Assembly (NCBI RefSeq): GCF_006716815.1
Contig: NZ_VFPS01000002.1
Coordinates: forward strand, 549,778 to 613,777
Direction of reading: 5' to 3'
Origin: Microbacterium lacticum
GTDB taxonomy: Bacteria > Actinomycetota > Actinomycetes > Actinomycetales > Microbacteriaceae
DNA length: 64,000 nt
This document shows, in pieces, positions 16,751 through 26,700 of this stretch. A program made the translations under genes and the position numbers. Every line of letters begins with the position of its first letter. The stretch's first letter is position 1. Under the pieces are notes generated by a model. It did no database searches, was not told where the DNA came from, and saw only the letters and a list, made by a program, of their open reading frames with translations.

Positions 16751-16876
16751 CCGAGGGCGCGGGCGCGCACCCGGGAGAACGCCGGGACCCTTCCGAAAGA
16801 AAGGGGATTCATACGGATTGCTCGACATCGAGAGAACTTAGGGTGGCCTTCCTCGCCGCCCCGCGGCGGGGCGACC

Positions 16877-16882
16877 TAGGAT
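16877..16882 (+). promoter_or_regulatory. Possible -10 box (TAGGAT) of the sdh operon
   Basis: TAGGAT ~110 nt before sdhC, preceded by a GC hairpin (around 16856-16873). Further upstream TTAGGGTGGCCTT at 16838 resembles half of a DtxR/IdeR box, but matches it too poorly to call. Confidence 0.4.
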
Positions 16883-16990
16883 GAGAGGGCACCTGTGTGC
16901 GACGAGATGGGCCCCCGGTCACCGCCGGAGACCCGGCCGGCCCCGGCCCCGCCGTAGCGAGGTGTCCGTTCACACCAAGGGAGGACGACC

Positions 16991-17425
16991 GTGTCTGCAC
17001 CAGCACGCGTCACACCGTCGGTAGCCCAGACCACGTCGAAGTACCCGCGCGGCACGCTGTACCGCGGCAACGTGGGCATGTGGTCGTGGGTCCTGCACCG
17101 CATCACCGGCATCGCCATCTTCTTCTTCCTGCTCGTGCACGTGCTCGACACCGCGCTCATCCGCCTCTCCCCCGAGGCGTACGACGTGGTCATCGGCATG
17201 TACAAGAACCCGATCATGGGCCTCGGCGAGGTCGCGCTCGTCGCGGCGATCGCCTACCACGCCTTCAACGGTCTGCGCATCATCGCGGTCGACCTGTGGC
17301 CGTGGGCGACGCGCCACCAGCGCCAGCTGTGGTGGGGCGTGATCGGCCTCTGGGCCGTGACCCTCGCCGGCTTCGCGCCGCGCCACCTCATCAACGTCTT
17401 CTCGAACATGGGAGGCGGTCACTGA
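16991..17425 (+). CDS. sdhC: Succinate dehydrogenase cytochrome b556 subunit
   Basis: 144-residue membrane anchor of complex II with three spans. The N-terminal TLYRGNVGMWSWVLHRITGI is the SdhC signature, and His in LVHVLDTALIR is a likely haem ligand. The GTG start has GGGAGG 6 nt upstream. It overlaps sdhD by 3 nt. It anchors the SdhAB dimer and takes part in quinone reduction. Confidence 0.94.
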   Translation: MSAPARVTPSVAQTTSKYPRGTLYRGNVGMWSWVLHRITGIAIFFFLLVHVLDTALIRLSPEAYDVVIGMYKNPIMGLGEVALVAAIAYHAFNGLRIIAVDLWPWATRHQRQLWWGVIGLWAVTLAGFAPRHLINVFSNMGGGH

Positions 17426-17886
17426 TGGCTCTGACGCAGACCCCCGACCTCGCCGCTCCGCGTTCGGCGCAGCCCCGCAAGAAGGGCGCCAACCTCGAGA
17501 AGTGGGGCTGGATCTATATGCGCGCCTCCGGCGTGCTGCTGGTCGTCCTCATCTTCGGTCACCTGTTCGTCAACCTCATGCTCGGCGAGGGCATCCACGG
17601 CATCGACTTCGCGTTCGTCGCCGGCAAGTTCGCCTCGCCGTTCTGGCAGTGGTGGGACGTGCTGATGCTCTGGCTCGCCCTCATCCACGGCGCGAACGGC
17701 ATGCGCACGATCGTGAACGACTACGTGACCGGCGCGACCACCCGCAAGGTTCTGGTCTGGGCGCTGTGGATCGCGGCCGGGTTCCTCATCCTGCTCGGCA
17801 CGCTCGTGGTCTTCACGTTCGACCCGTGCCTGGGCGTGGAGAACTCGACGACCGACTGGCTGATCGAGATGTGCTCCGCACGCTGA
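17425..17886 (+). CDS. sdhD: Succinate dehydrogenase membrane anchor subunit
   Basis: 153 residues with three hydrophobic spans and a hydrophilic N-terminus; [20 protein letters not shown] carries a haem/quinone-site histidine. The stop of sdhC and the ATG share bases (TGATG), which couples translation. Second membrane subunit of the four-gene sdhCDAB operon. Confidence 0.92.
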   Translation: MALTQTPDLAAPRSAQPRKKGANLEKWGWIYMRASGVLLVVLIFGHLFVNLMLGEGIHGIDFAFVAGKFASPFWQWWDVLMLWLALIHGANGMRTIVNDYVTGATTRKVLVWALWIAAGFLILLGTLVVFTFDPCLGVENSTTDWLIEMCSAR

Positions 17887-17935
17887 TCTCGGCGCAGACG
17901 ACAACGACGAAGAAGAAGACGAAGGCATCCCTGAC

Positions 17936-19771
17936 GTGAGCACCGCGACCACCGCGCATCCCGAAGCCGTCCTGCGGGACGGTGTGTACTACCACGAGTT
18001 CGACATCGTCATCGTCGGCGCCGGCGGCGCGGGCATGCGCGCCGCGATCGAGGCGGGCCCCGGCGCCCGCACCGCCGTCATCACGAAGCTCTACCCGACG
18101 CGCTCGCACACCGGCGCCGCGCAGGGCGGCATGGCGGCGGCCCTCGCCAACGTCGAAGAGGACTCGTGGGAGTGGCACACCTACGACACCATCAAGGGCG
18201 GTGACTACCTCGTCGACCAGGACGCGGCGGAGATCCTCGCCAAAGAGGCGATCGACGCGGTCATCGAACTCGAGAACATGGGTCTGCCGTTCAACCGCAC
18301 CCCCGAGGGCAAGATCGACCAGCGCCGGTTCGGCGGCCACACGCGCGAGCACGGCAAGGCCCCGGTCCGCCGCGCGTGCTACGCGGCCGACCGCACCGGC
18401 CACATGATCCTCCAGACCCTCTTCCAGAACTGCGTCAAGCTCGGCATCAACTTCTTCAACGAGTACTACGCGCTCGACCTCATCACCGCGATGGACGACG
18501 ACGGCAACACCCAGGTCGCGGGCGTCGTCGCGTACGAGCTCGCCACCGGCGATCTGCACGTCTTCCACTCGAAGGCGGTCATCTTCGCGACCGGCGGCTT
18601 CGGCAAGATCTACAAGACGACCTCGAACGCGCACACCCTCACCGGCGACGGCGTCGGCATCGTGTGGCGCAAGGGTCTGCCGCTCGAGGACATCGAGTTC
18701 TTCCAGTTCCACCCGACCGGCCTCGCGGGTCTCGGCATCCTCCTCACCGAGGGCGCCCGCGGTGAGGGCGCGATCCTTCGCAACGCCTTGGGTGAGCGCT
18801 TCATGGAGCGCTACGCCCCGACGATCAAAGACCTCGCGCCCCGCGACATCGTCGCCCGCTGCATGGTCAAAGAGGTGCTCGAGGGCCGCGGCGCCGGCCC
18901 GCACAAGGACTACGTCTACCTCGACTGCACGCACCTGGGTGCCGAGGTGCTCGAGACGAAGCTCCCCGACATCACCGAGTTCGCGCGCACCTACCTCGGC
19001 GTCGACCCGGTGACCGAGCCCGTCCCGGTCATGCCGACGGCGCACTACGCCATGGGCGGCATCCCCACCACCAACAACGGCGAGGTGCTGCAGAACAACG
19101 ACACCGTCGTGCCCGGCCTCTACGCCGCCGGCGAGTGCGCGTGCGTCTCGGTGCACGGCGCGAACCGCCTCGGCACGAACTCGCTCCTCGACATCAACGT
19201 GTTCGGAAAGCGCTCGGGCCGCAACGCCGTCGAGTACGTCAAGACCGCCGAGTTCGTGCCGCTGCCGGAAGACCCGGCCAAGGAGGTGCGCGACATGCTC
19301 GAGGGTCTCCGCAACAACCAGGGCACCGAGCGCATCGCCGTCCTCCGCAAGGCGCTGCAGGAGGAGATGGACAAGGGCGCCCAGGTGTTCCGCACCGAGG
19401 AGTCGCTCACCCACGTCCTCGGCGTCATCGAGGAGTTGCGCGAGCGGTACAAGAACATCCACGTCGACGACAAGGGCAAGCGCTTCAACACCGACCTGCT
19501 CGAGGCCGTCGAGCTCGGGTTCCTGCTCGACATCGCCGAGATCGTCGCCTATGCCGCCCGCAACCGCAAGGAGAGCCGCGGCGGCCACATGCGCGAGGAC
19601 TACGAGAAGCGCGACGACGAGAACTACTTGCAGCACACGATGGCCTACCTCACGGGCGACCCGCACTCGCCCGACCCCGAGGACCACATCCGCCTCGACT
19701 GGAAACCGGTCGAGTTCACGAAGAACGAGCAGGGCGAGTTGAAGTACCCGCCGATGGAGAGGAAGTACTGA
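17936..19771 (+). CDS. sdhA: Succinate dehydrogenase flavoprotein subunit
   Basis: 611-residue catalytic subunit that oxidises succinate to fumarate. It has the FAD Rossmann motif [13 protein letters not shown], and His58 in [12 protein letters not shown] is the site of covalent FAD attachment. Substrate-loop residues lie in HPTGLAGLG and the [10 protein letters not shown] segment; [19 protein letters not shown] is a late signature. GTG start 49 bp after sdhD. Its stop overlaps the sdhB start by 1 nt. Confidence 0.96.
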   Translation: MSTATTAHPEAVLRDGVYYHEFDIVIVGAGGAGMRAAIEAGPGARTAVITKLYPTRSHTGAAQGGMAAALANVEEDSWEWHTYDTIKGGDYLVDQDAAEILAKEAIDAVIELENMGLPFNRTPEGKIDQRRFGGHTREHGKAPVRRACYAADRTGHMILQTLFQNCVKLGINFFNEYYALDLITAMDDDGNTQVAGVVAYELATGDLHVFHSKAVIFATGGFGKIYKTTSNAHTLTGDGVGIVWRKGLPLEDIEFFQFHPTGLAGLGILLTEGARGEGAILRNALGERFMERYAPTIKDLAPRDIVARCMVKEVLEGRGAGPHKDYVYLDCTHLGAEVLETKLPDITEFARTYLGVDPVTEPVPVMPTAHYAMGGIPTTNNGEVLQNNDTVVPGLYAAGECACVSVHGANRLGTNSLLDINVFGKRSGRNAVEYVKTAEFVPLPEDPAKEVRDMLEGLRNNQGTERIAVLRKALQEEMDKGAQVFRTEESLTHVLGVIEELRERYKNIHVDDKGKRFNTDLLEAVELGFLLDIAEIVAYAARNRKESRGGHMREDYEKRDDENYLQHTMAYLTGDPHSPDPEDHIRLDWKPVEFTKNEQGELKYPPMERKY

Positions 19772-20547
19772 TGTCGACCGCCATCGCCGAACGGGACGCC
19801 GTCGCTTCGCCCGCCGACTCGGGGGCCGAAGACGCGATCCAGTCCTACCTCGTCACGTTCATCATCCGCCGCTTCGACCCGGAGACCGACAGCGAGCCGC
19901 GCTGGGTCGACTACGACGTCGAGCTCTACCCCACCGACCGCGTGCTCGACGCGCTGCACAAGATCAAGTGGGAGGTCGACGGCTCGCTGTCGTTCCGCCG
20001 CTCGTGCGCGCACGGCATCTGCGGCTCGGACGCCATGCGCATCAACGGGCGCAACCGCCTCGCCTGCAAGACCCTGATCAAGGACCTCGACATCTCGCAG
20101 CCGATCTACGTCGAGGCGATCAAGGGCCTGCCGCTCGAGAAAGACCTCATCGTCGACATGGAGCCGTTCTTCGCCTCCTACCGCGAGGTGCAGCCGTTCC
20201 TCATCGCGAACTCGAAGCCCGAGCCGGGCAAGGAGCGCATCCAGTCGCCCGCCGAGCGCGCGATCTTCGACGACACCACCAAGTGCATCCTGTGCGCCGC
20301 GTGCACGACGTCCTGCCCCGTGTTCTGGACCGACGGCCAGTACTTCGGCCCCGCCGCGATCGTCAACGCGCACCGCTTCATCTTCGACTCGCGCGATGAC
20401 GCGGGCGACGTCCGCCTGGACATCCTCAATGACAAGGAAGGCGTGTGGCGCTGCCGCACGACCTTCAACTGCACCGAGGCGTGCCCGCGCGGCATCGAGG
20501 TCACCAAGGCGATCGCCGAGGTCAAGCAGGCGATCCTGCGGCACTGA
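19771..20547 (+). CDS. sdhB: Succinate dehydrogenase iron-sulfur subunit
   Basis: 258-residue electron-transfer subunit. Cysteine sets: CAHGICGSD plus a later Cys for [2Fe-2S]; CILCAACTTSCP for [4Fe-4S]; and CRTTFNCTEACPRG, which with the earlier CP supplies the [3Fe-4S] cluster. It moves electrons from SdhA to quinone in the membrane. Last gene of the sdh operon. The family is annotated as the aerobic (SQR) type on the basis of sdhCD anchors with haem-site histidines. Confidence 0.96.
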   Translation: MSTAIAERDAVASPADSGAEDAIQSYLVTFIIRRFDPETDSEPRWVDYDVELYPTDRVLDALHKIKWEVDGSLSFRRSCAHGICGSDAMRINGRNRLACKTLIKDLDISQPIYVEAIKGLPLEKDLIVDMEPFFASYREVQPFLIANSKPEPGKERIQSPAERAIFDDTTKCILCAACTTSCPVFWTDGQYFGPAAIVNAHRFIFDSRDDAGDVRLDILNDKEGVWRCRTTFNCTEACPRGIEVTKAIAEVKQAILRH

Positions 20548-20566
20548 GCCCGCTGCGCCGTCTCGC

Positions 20567-20572
20567 TATCCT
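20567..20572 (+). promoter_or_regulatory. -10 box TATCCT (leaderless start)
   Basis: TATCCT ends 6 nt before the GTG of the YihY/BrkB gene. Confidence 0.5.
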
Positions 20573-20578
20573 GACGAC

Positions 20579-21796
20579 GTGAGCGAACACCCTTCCTCCG
20601 CCCGCGCCGCGGCCGATTCGGCGCGCGCGGAGGAAGAGGGGCTCCGCGAGCGCTGGGAGAGCACCCAGGCATCCCTGCGCGAGCGCTTCGACGTGCCGAT
20701 CAGCGCGGCCACCGAGATCACGCGCAAGACCCTCGCACTCTTCCCGGTGCGGGTGTGGCGGCACTTCCTGCAGCACAACGGGTTCCTTCTCGCGGCGGGG
20801 GTGAGCTACCAGGCCCTGTTCTCCTTCTTCGCGGTGATCTACGTCGCGTTCGCGGGCGTGGGTCTGTGGCTCGGTGGCAGCCCTGCCGCCGTGCAGGGCC
20901 TCATCACGATCATCGACTCGTACACCCCCGGGCTCATCCGCCCGGAGGGTCAGGGCGGGGTGTTCACGACCGAGCAGGTCACCGAGATCGCGACCGGATC
21001 GACGGGCGTGCTGGCCGTCACCGGTGTCATCGCGGTGCTCACCGCGATCTGGACCTCGATCGGGTTCGTGACCTTCACCCGCCGCGCAGTGCGCGACATC
21101 TTCGGCCTGCCCTTCGACGACCGCTCGTACGTGCTGCTGAAGGCGCGCGACTTCGTGGCGGCGCTGCTGTTCGGGATCGCGCTGGTGCTCGGCTCGGCCG
21201 TCAGCGTCGCGGGCACCTGGGCGCTCGGCTGGATCTTCTCGCTGCTCGGCTGGTACCGGCTCGGCCTCGGGCTCGTGTCGATCCTCGTGTCCGTCGCCGT
21301 GTTCACCGGGGCGCTGGCGCTGCTGTTCCGCTTCCTCACCGGCACCTCGCTCACCTGGCGACGGATCCACCCCGGCGGGCTCTTCGGCGGCATCGCGCTG
21401 ACCGTGCTGCAGCTCGGTGCCGGCTGGGTGCTCCGCTACACCCCGAGCAACCCGCTGCTGGCGACCTTCACGATCTTCATCGGCCTCCTGCTGTGGTTCC
21501 GCGTGATCGGGATCATCATCCTCGTCTCCGCCTCGTGGATCGCCGTCGCGGCGAGCGACGAGGGCGAGCCGCTCGCGTACCTGAGCGACGCCGACCGGCT
21601 GCGCGAGGAGCACGCCGCGCTGCTGCTGGCCGCGCAGGTGCGCCTGCGCACGGCGCGCGACGACCGCGCCGACGCGCCCTGGTACCGGCGCTTCGCCGCG
21701 ACGCGGGCGGTGCGCGAGGCCGAGGCGGAGCTCGCCGAGGTCGAGGCGGCGGCGCCCGCGCCCGCGTCGCGGTGGCATACCGACCTGTTCGGGTGA
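20579..21796 (+). CDS. YihY/BrkB-family membrane protein
   Basis: 405 residues: a charged N-terminal region of ~60 residues, then about six membrane spans (~65-330) and a cytosolic charged tail. Motifs typical of the family are LLAAGVSYQALFSFFAV, FRFLTGTSLTWRRI and GGLFGGIALTVLQLG. The function of the family is unsettled; older annotation as RNase BN is not supported. The GTG at 20579 is chosen because a TATCCT box ends 6 nt upstream. It lies 31 bp after sdhB but seems to be transcribed separately. Confidence 0.88.
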   Translation: MSEHPSSARAAADSARAEEEGLRERWESTQASLRERFDVPISAATEITRKTLALFPVRVWRHFLQHNGFLLAAGVSYQALFSFFAVIYVAFAGVGLWLGGSPAAVQGLITIIDSYTPGLIRPEGQGGVFTTEQVTEIATGSTGVLAVTGVIAVLTAIWTSIGFVTFTRRAVRDIFGLPFDDRSYVLLKARDFVAALLFGIALVLGSAVSVAGTWALGWIFSLLGWYRLGLGLVSILVSVAVFTGALALLFRFLTGTSLTWRRIHPGGLFGGIALTVLQLGAGWVLRYTPSNPLLATFTIFIGLLLWFRVIGIIILVSASWIAVAASDEGEPLAYLSDADRLREEHAALLLAAQVRLRTARDDRADAPWYRRFAATRAVREAEAELAEVEAAAPAPASRWHTDLFG

Positions 21797-21823
21797 CGCG
21801 AGGCTCGTGTCGGCGGTCGTGGT

Positions 21824-21829
21824 TAGGCT
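21824..21829 (+). promoter_or_regulatory. -10 box TAGGCT of xth (leaderless)
   Basis: TAGGCT ends 6 nt before the GTG at 21836. Confidence 0.55.
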
Positions 21830-21835
21830 TTTGCG

Positions 21836-22687
21836 GTGCCCATCGAGTCATCCTCCTCCCCCCGCCTTCGCCTCGCCTCCGTCAATGTCAACGGCATCCG
21901 CGCCGCCGTCCGCAAGGGGATGAGCGCGTGGCTCGATGCCGCCGACGTCGATGTCCTGACCCTGCAGGAGGTGCGCGCCCAGGCATCCGATCTCGCCGCC
22001 GCCCTCCCGGGCTGGCACATCGTGAACGACGAGGCCCTCGCCAAGGGCCGCGCGGGCGTCGCGATCGCCGCGCGCGAGCCGCTCGAGATCTGGCGGATCG
22101 AGCTCGGCGACGAGACGCTCGACTCGCGCGGGCGCTGGGTCGAGGCCGACATCGAGGTTGCCGGCCGGAGGGTCACCGTCGTGAGCGCCTATGTGCACAC
22201 CGGCGAGGACGGCACCCCGAAGCAGGACGCGAAGTACGCCTTCCTCGACGCGATGACGGCGCGGATGCCCCTGCTCGGCGAGCACGCGGTGATCACCGGC
22301 GACCTGAACGTCGGGCACCGCACCCTCGACATCCGCAACTGGAAGGGCAACGTCAAGAAGGCGGGCTTCCTCCCGCGCGAGCGCGCCTACTTCGACCGGT
22401 TCACCGGCGCGGCGGGCGAAGAGGTCGAGGGCGTCGACGGGTCGACGGGCCCCGGCCTCGGCTGGGTCGACGTCGGCCGCCGCTTCGCGGGTGAGGTCGA
22501 CGGGCCGTACACCTGGTGGTCGAACCGCGGCAAGGCGTTCGACACCGACACGGGCTGGCGCATCGACTACCACCTCGCCACCCCCGCCCTGGCGGAGCGG
22601 GTCGTCGACTACCGCGTCGTGCGCGCGCCCTCGTGGGACACCCGGTGGAGTGACCACGCGCCCGTCGTCGCCGACTACGTGTTCTGA
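21836..22687 (+). CDS. xth: Exodeoxyribonuclease III (AP endonuclease)
   Basis: 283-residue enzyme of the EEP fold that cuts DNA at abasic sites and removes 3' blocking groups in base-excision repair. Motifs in order: ASVNVNGIRAA, LTLQEVRAQ (metal Glu), VSAYVHTG, ITGDLNVGHRTLD (Asp/Asn), and WSDHAPVVADY (catalytic Asp-His) at the end. GTG start from the leaderless promoter spacing. An Fpg/Nei glycosylase is encoded ~4 kb away. Confidence 0.93.
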   Translation: MPIESSSSPRLRLASVNVNGIRAAVRKGMSAWLDAADVDVLTLQEVRAQASDLAAALPGWHIVNDEALAKGRAGVAIAAREPLEIWRIELGDETLDSRGRWVEADIEVAGRRVTVVSAYVHTGEDGTPKQDAKYAFLDAMTARMPLLGEHAVITGDLNVGHRTLDIRNWKGNVKKAGFLPRERAYFDRFTGAAGEEVEGVDGSTGPGLGWVDVGRRFAGEVDGPYTWWSNRGKAFDTDTGWRIDYHLATPALAERVVDYRVVRAPSWDTRWSDHAPVVADYVF

Positions 22688-22765
22688 TCTGGGTCGTGGG
22701 CTCGGTCGCGTTCTGCGGGCGCGGCGGGGTCTGCGGGCGCGGCGGGGCACGAGGCATCCGCGGAA

Positions 22766-23848
<1,083 letters not shown>

Positions 23849-23898
23849 GCTGCCGCGCCGTCGCCCGGTTCCCCGCGCGCTGCCCCCTTCCCTGTGTA

Positions 23899-23980
23899 CC
23901 GTTTGCAGGATCAGACCACACGACACGCCGTCAGTCACAGCCGAGAAGACCCGTTTGGGGCGAGTGATCCTGCAAAAGTG
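23899..23980. repeat. Long palindrome, family A copy 1
   Basis: About 80 bp; left arm GTTTGCAGGATCA (23901-23913), right arm the near-exact reverse complement (23965-23977; 12 of 13), with a ~51-nt loop. The right side has lost the flanking CGG present in other copies. It begins 117 bp after trpS and ends ~45 bp beyond the stop of the minus-strand DUF559-like gene. It shares a 21-nt direct match with copy 2. Confidence 0.85.
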
Positions 23981-24024
23981 CCCGCGACAGCGCGCGATTT
24001 CCCAGCCTTCGGCGCGCCCGACCG

Positions 24025-24867
24025 TCAGTGCGTGCGGTGGGCGGCGAGCAGACCGCGCAGGGCGGCGAGCACGTCGTCGGGGCGATACATGATCATCGCG
24101 GCCGTAAAGCGGAGGCTTGTGTAGCCGAGGGCGGCGAGCGCCGCGTCGCGCTCGCGATCGCGCGCCTGCTGCGCCCAGTCGGAGTGGAACTCCTTGCTGT
24201 CGCACTCGACGACCAACCACCCGTCGAGCACCAGGTCGACGCGGCCGATGCCATCGAACCTCACCTGCAGGGCGATCTCGCAACCGAGTGATCGGGCAAG
24301 CAGTCGCACGAACGTCTCCGGGCCGGATTCGGCGCGTGGGTCGACGAGATGCTCCAGCACGGCGAACCGAGCCGGGAGCGCAGCGAAGATCCTCCGCAGG
24401 TCGAAGCGCGTGAGGAGACCCCTGTTCAGCAGGCTGTCGAGCGTCGCGACGGCGGCGCGCGGCGGCTGACACCGGATCGCGTGCGCCGCGGCGTCGACGA
24501 CCGAAACGGTGCAGGCCTGACCGACCGGCTCAAGGAGCGCAGACCAGTGGAGGGATATCTCGGCAGCCGCCAACCGCAGTCGACGACGGCGATCGGCAGG
24601 GTCGCGCAGTCTGCTTCCGCGGGGATCGATGTGCACGTGCAGCGCGCGGTTCTCGAGCACGAAGACGCCGAGCGCTCCGAGCAGCGACAGACAGGTCAGG
24701 CGCCCGCCGACGCGCACGGCGCGCACGTACATGTCGTCTGCTTCCACGGTCAGGTATCGGTCACGGCGCACATGGATGAGTGCGCCGGAGCGCACCGCGT
24801 CTTGAATCGATCTGCGCGTGAGGCCGCTCCTGCGCAGCTCCGCGCGAGTGAGGTAGTCGGTCGTCAT
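24025..24867 (-). CDS. AbiEi-like HTH / DUF559-like nuclease-domain protein
   Basis: 280 residues, related to the product at 4465-5331 over its length. N-terminal HTH region: LTRAELRRSGLTRRSIQDAVRSG then HVRRDRYLTV. A middle part holds ALHVHIDP and PRAAVATLDSLLNRGLL (compare PRMSIATLDSAWQL in the relative). The C-terminal PD-(D/E)XK-like core has Asp211 and Glu221-Cys-Asp223 in VDLVLDGWLVVECDS, followed by FHSDWAQQARDRERD and LGYTSLRF. No partner toxin is adjacent. Family A palindromes lie ~45 bp after the stop and 123 bp before the start. A CACACT box 7 nt before the ATG suggests a leaderless mRNA. Confidence 0.8.
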   Translation of the reverse strand: MTTDYLTRAELRRSGLTRRSIQDAVRSGALIHVRRDRYLTVEADDMYVRAVRVGGRLTCLSLLGALGVFVLENRALHVHIDPRGSRLRDPADRRRRLRLAAAEISLHWSALLEPVGQACTVSVVDAAAHAIRCQPPRAAVATLDSLLNRGLLTRFDLRRIFAALPARFAVLEHLVDPRAESGPETFVRLLARSLGCEIALQVRFDGIGRVDLVLDGWLVVECDSKEFHSDWAQQARDRERDAALAALGYTSLRFTAAMIMYRPDDVLAALRGLLAAHRTH

Positions 24868-24986
24868 GCCCGCGAGTGTGGCGCCGAGCGCGGCGCCGTG
24901 GCGGCCAGATCCGACCATCTGGGGAGGGATCGGCCGAAGCTGCTGTTGGGGAGGAGGCGACGCCAGCGGCGTCAGACCGCGCGCTG

Positions 24987-25083
24987 TACCCGTTTGCAGG
25001 ATCAGACCACACTCGCGACGAGCGGTGCCGCGGAATCACGCGGCGGGCCCGCCCACGAGAGCGCAGTGATCCTGCAAACGGTA
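24987..25083. repeat. Long palindrome, family A copy 2
   Basis: 97 bp with perfect 14-bp arms CGTTTGCAGGATCA (24991-25004) and reverse complement (25067-25080), GTAC-like bases beyond both arms and a 62-nt loop. It begins 123 bp upstream of the DUF559-like gene and ends ~55 bp before the GNAT gene. Confidence 0.9.
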
Positions 25084-25125
25084 CGCCCGAGCGGAAGGAG
25101 GGGCGGGGGAACCGGGCGAGGGGGA

Positions 25126-25131
25126 TAGGCT
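25126..25131 (+). promoter_or_regulatory. -10 box TAGGCT of the GNAT gene (leaderless)
   Basis: TAGGCT ends 7 nt before the ATG at 25139. Confidence 0.5.
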
Positions 25132-25138
25132 CGGCGGG

Positions 25139-25699
25139 ATGGAACCGGTTGTGCTGCGGACGCTCCGGCTCGAGCTGTCGGTGCTCACGGAGGGCGACGC
25201 CGAGGCGCTGTTCGCGGCGGGGCAGGATCCCGCGGTGCAGCGGTACACCTCGGTGCCGACGCCGTTCACGCGCGCGGACGCCGACGAGCTCATCGCCGCG
25301 ACCCGCGCCGGCTGGCAGACCGGCGACCGCCTGTCGTGGGCGGTGCGCGAGCAGGGCGTGCTCGTCGGGATCGTCGGGCTGTACCGGGTCGACGGCAAGG
25401 GGTCGGGCGAGCTCGGCTACTGGCTCGCCGCGCCGGCGCGCGGGCGCGGGCTGCTCACCGAGGCGGCGCGCACCGCGCTCGACTGGGGGTTCTCCGCCGA
25501 CGGCGCCGCCCTGGCGCGCATCGAATGGCACGCGGTCGTCGGCAACACCGCGTCGGCGCGCGTGGCCGAGCGGCTCGGCTTCCGCTTCGAAGGCGTCCGG
25601 CGCGCAGCGCTGATCGGCTCGGACGGGCGCGAGGACGGCTGGTCGGCGGCGCTCCTCGCCACCGACGACCGCACCCCGCAGACCTGGCCGATCCCCTGA
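25139..25699 (+). CDS. GNAT-family N-acetyltransferase (RimJ/RimL-like)
   Basis: 186 residues. The N-terminal LRTLRLELSVLTEGDAEALF is the acetyltransf_3 start; GELGYWLAAPARGRGLLTEA is the acetyl-CoA loop (Q/R-x-x-G-x-G/A type, here ARGRGL); and NTASARVAERLGF is the usual late block. It resembles RimL-like enzymes that acetylate protein N-termini, but the substrate cannot be read from the sequence. Leaderless start by promoter spacing. Confidence 0.88.
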   Translation: MEPVVLRTLRLELSVLTEGDAEALFAAGQDPAVQRYTSVPTPFTRADADELIAATRAGWQTGDRLSWAVREQGVLVGIVGLYRVDGKGSGELGYWLAAPARGRGLLTEAARTALDWGFSADGAALARIEWHAVVGNTASARVAERLGFRFEGVRRAALIGSDGREDGWSAALLATDDRTPQTWPIP

Positions 25700-25738
25700 C
25701 GGCACCGCCGCACCCGCCCGCGTGTGACAGCCGCGTGG

Positions 25739-25744
25739 CAGGAT
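25739..25744 (+). promoter_or_regulatory. Possible -10 box CAGGAT of the Fpg/Nei gene
   Basis: CAGGAT (one base off TANNNT) ends 6 nt before the ATG at 25751. Confidence 0.35.
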
Positions 25745-25750
25745 GGCGGC

Positions 25751-26686
25751 ATGCCCGAGATGCCCGAGGTGCAGGGGCTCGTCGACTTCCTCGCCGAGCG
25801 CACCGTCGAGCACGCGATCACGAAGGCGACGCTCGCGAACATCGCGGCCCTCAAGACCTACGACCCGCCCCTCGACGCTCTGAAGGGCACGACGGTCGTC
25901 GGTGTCACGCGGCACGGCAAGTTCATCGACGTGCAGACGGAGGCCACGGATGCCCCGGAGACCACGGACGCGCCGGACGACACGGATGCCCCGGACGGCA
26001 CACCCGCCACGACCACTCCCCTCCACCTCGTCTTCCACCTCGCCAAGGCCGGCTGGCTGCGCTGGTACGAGCAGCTGCCGGCGACGGTGATCCGGCCGGG
26101 GAAGACCCCGATCGCCCTCCGCGTGGGCTTCGACGACGGCTCGGGGTTCGACCTCACCGAGGCGGGCACCAAGAAGTCGCTCGCCGTCTACGTCGTGCGC
26201 CGCCCCGACGAGGTGCCGGGCATCGCGCGGCTCGGCCCCGACCCGCTCGGCGACGACTTCACCCGCGACGTGCTCGCGGGGCTCCTCGCCGGGCGCCGCA
26301 CCCAGATCAAGGGCGTCCTCCGCGACCAGTCGATCGTCGCGGGGATCGGCAACGCCTACTCCGACGAGATCCTGCACGCCGCGAAGATGTCGCCGTACGC
26401 GCTCGCGGCCGGCCTCGACGACGCCGAGATCGACCGGCTGTACGCCGCGCTCCGCTCGACGCTGACCGACGCGGTAGCCCAGGCATCCGGCCGCCCGCCC
26501 GCCGACCTCAAGGACGCCAAGCGGCGCGGCATGGCCGTGCACGGTCGCCGCGGCGAGGCGTGCCCGGTGTGCGGCGACGAGGTGCGGTCGGTGTTCTTCG
26601 CCGACAACTCGCTCGAGTACTGCCCGACGTGCCAGACCGGCGGCAAGCTGCTCGCCGACCGCCGGCTCTCGCGGCTGCTGAAGTAG
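25751..26686 (+). CDS. Fpg/Nei-family DNA glycosylase
   Basis: 311-residue base-excision repair enzyme. The protein starts MPEMPEVQGL: Pro2 and Glu3 are the catalytic pair after Met removal, which fixes the start. The H2TH region is at ~175-240, with the DNA-binding motif QIKGVLRDQSIVAGIGNAYSDEI. The C-terminal zinc finger is CPVC-x16-CPTC, as in Fpg. Between ~62 and ~86 is a Thr/Asp/Ala/Pro-rich insertion of about 20 residues (TDAPETTDAPDDTDAPDGTP) not expected in the N-terminal sandwich. Lesion choice (8-oxoguanine or pyrimidines) is undetermined. Confidence 0.9.
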   Translation: MPEMPEVQGLVDFLAERTVEHAITKATLANIAALKTYDPPLDALKGTTVVGVTRHGKFIDVQTEATDAPETTDAPDDTDAPDGTPATTTPLHLVFHLAKAGWLRWYEQLPATVIRPGKTPIALRVGFDDGSGFDLTEAGTKKSLAVYVVRRPDEVPGIARLGPDPLGDDFTRDVLAGLLAGRRTQIKGVLRDQSIVAGIGNAYSDEILHAAKMSPYALAAGLDDAEIDRLYAALRSTLTDAVAQASGRPPADLKDAKRRGMAVHGRRGEACPVCGDEVRSVFFADNSLEYCPTCQTGGKLLADRRLSRLLK

Positions 26687-26700
26687 CCGCGAGAGACGGC

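Noticed and set aside
16838..16856. IdeR/DtxR box upstream of sdhC
   Set aside because: Only about half of the positions fit the consensus; the right half-site is missing.
20579..21796. Ribonuclease BN label for the YihY/BrkB protein
   Set aside because: No metallo-beta-lactamase motifs; the old name is a known misannotation of this membrane family.
23899..25083. Palindromes A1/A2 as plain intrinsic terminators
   Set aside because: Loops exceed 50 nt, there is no T-tract, and one copy lies upstream of the gene start; the match between the two copies points to a repeat family.
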